Origin: Tannerella sp.
Lineage (GTDB): Bacteria; Bacteroidota; Bacteroidia; Bacteroidales; Tannerellaceae
Direction: 5' to 3'
Assembly: GCA_031259505.1 (NCBI GenBank)
Contig: JAIRLL010000328.1
Coordinates: 1 to 6,520, forward strand
DNA length: 6,520 bases
Of the stretch, positions 6,094-6,520 are shown one piece after another. The notes below the pieces were generated by a model. That model did no database searches. It had not been told where the DNA came from and saw only the letters and a list, made by a program, of their open reading frames with translations. Position 1 is the first letter of the stretch. The number at the start of each line of letters is the position of its first letter. Both the position numbers and the translations under genes were made by a program.

Positions 6094-6375
6094 ATGAATG
6101 CAGTATATATCGTCATGGGAATTGCAGTCTTTCTGTGGATTTCCTTCAACTTGCATCGCAGGCAGAATCGGAGGAGCAAAGTTATCTTTGTTGTTGAAAG
6201 TAACTGTGCCGGATGTCGGCGCTGCGCCGGAAAATGCTCTCGCCATGTCCTGGAAATGGTAGAAGACGAAACAGGAATACATGCCGCAGTGAAATATCCG
6301 GAAAGATGCACCGCTTGTGAAGCCTGTCTGGACAGATGCAAATTCAAAGCCCTTAAATTAATCGAACGGGCATGA
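6094..6375 (+). CDS. Membrane-anchored 2x[4Fe-4S] ferredoxin-like protein
   Basis: Small predicted electron-transfer protein of 93 residues. An N-terminal hydrophobic segment (about 4-20) is followed by HRRQNRR (21-27), so by the positive-inside rule the iron-sulfur part should lie on the cytosolic side. Two CxxCxxCxxxC motifs, C38/C41/C44/C48 and C72/C75/C78/C82, match the bacterial dicluster ferredoxin pattern for two [4Fe-4S] clusters. The proline that usually follows the last cysteine of each motif is replaced by Ser49 and Lys83. The ATG at 6094 is preserved just ahead of the hydrophobic segment. Its partner enzyme is unknown: no oxidoreductase gene is adjacent on this strand, and the strong terminator at 5835-5873 separates it from the sigma operon. 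A sensor or assembly role instead of bulk electron transfer cannot be excluded. Confidence 0.85.
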   Translation: MNAVYIVMGIAVFLWISFNLHRRQNRRSKVIFVVESNCAGCRRCAGKCSRHVLEMVEDETGIHAAVKYPERCTACEACLDRCKFKALKLIERA

Positions 6376-6422
6376 CAGCCCGTCAAATCGGCAGGAGCTT
6401 CACGGGTTTGAAATTCCGGTTT

Positions 6423-6454
6423 TTTGCGAATCTGAAAATAAGATATTATCTTTG
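6423..6454 (+). promoter_or_regulatory. Textbook Bacteroidetes promoter for the gene at the right end
   Basis: TTTG (6423-6426), a 20-nt spacer and TATCTTTG (6447-6454) match the Bacteroidetes -33/-7 consensus in sequence and spacing. Transcription should begin near 6460-6462, giving a leader of about 40 nt before the ATG at 6501. Confidence 0.8.
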
Positions 6455-6476
6455 CCTCCATTCGAAACGGAGTAAG

Positions 6477-6500
6477 ATTCAATATTCAAAATTCAAGATT
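6477..6500 (+). repeat. Heptad ATTCAAN tandem repeat in a gene leader
   Basis: ATTCAAT, ATTCAAA and ATTCAAG stand head to tail, followed by ATT, directly before the ATG at 6501. AT-rich, unstructured leaders of this kind replace Shine-Dalgarno sequences in many Bacteroidetes genes. Similar ATTCAA words occur before radA (932-937) and in the 3951-3967 spacer. Confidence 0.6.
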
Positions 6501-6520
6501 ATGAAACAGATCGGAAGAGC
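6501..6520 (+). CDS. Start of a truncated gene, product unknown
   Basis: An ATG lies about 40 nt after the predicted transcription start of a good promoter and opens a frame reading MKQIGR to the window end. Bases 6508-6520 equal the Illumina adapter prefix, so only ATGAAAC may be genomic. Nothing can be said of the product. Confidence 0.4.
6508..6520. other. Probable Illumina TruSeq adapter remnant
   Basis: The last 13 bases, AGATCGGAAGAGC, equal the prefix shared by the TruSeq read 1 and read 2 adapters. The contig stops exactly where those two adapters diverge, as expected if an assembler extended into adapter read-through and then met a fork. These bases should probably not be treated as genome. 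Confidence 0.85.

Noticed and set aside
6403..6425. Possible terminator after the ferredoxin-like gene (CGGG/TCCG stem before T6)
   Set aside because: The stem is very short and bulged, and the T-run is better explained as part of the -33 box of the next promoter.
5829..6482. 217-codon minus-strand frame across the terminator and ferredoxin-like gene
   Set aside because: It covers a strong terminator, structured spacer and a gene with two intact cysteine motifs on the other strand, and its own product has no family signal.

Overview
The window looks like a chromosomal piece from a member of the Bacteroidales (Bacteroidetes). The evidence is the promoter grammar (TAnnTTTG -7 boxes, one with a well-spaced TTTG -33 box), the near absence of Shine-Dalgarno sequences with AT-rich leaders in their place, and an ECF sigma operon of the type common in that group. 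Genus cannot be settled from the sequence alone. The right end stops in 13 bases identical to the shared prefix of the Illumina TruSeq adapters, so this is probably a whole assembly contig with untrimmed adapter there.

Layout. Bases 1-338 hold no convincing gene but contain a 106-nt nested palindrome (174-279) and what looks like a decayed relative at the left edge. Next is msrA (methionine sulfoxide reductase A, minus strand), divergent from radA across a 114-nt spacer with overlapping predicted promoters. radA overlaps by ATGA with a gene for a COG2509-type FAD-dependent dehydrogenase, making a two-gene operon. After a 138-nt spacer comes a second plus-strand operon: an ECF sigma factor, an ATGA-overlapping single-pass membrane protein that is a candidate anti-sigma factor, and an exported protein with a short internal repeat. 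A strong intrinsic terminator closes it. A structured, GC-rich intergenic stretch follows, then a small membrane-anchored 2x[4Fe-4S] ferredoxin-like gene. Last come a textbook Bacteroidetes promoter and the first codons of another gene, cut off at the contig end.

Functional picture. MsrA repairs oxidised methionine and RadA processes recombination intermediates. The FAD dehydrogenase and the ferredoxin are redox proteins of unknown partners. The sigma / membrane protein / exported protein set looks like a self-contained envelope-sensing unit. No mobile element, CRISPR array or defence system is visible. The least characterised parts are the sigma-linked membrane and exported proteins, the palindromic repeat, and the structured spacer at 5871-5975.
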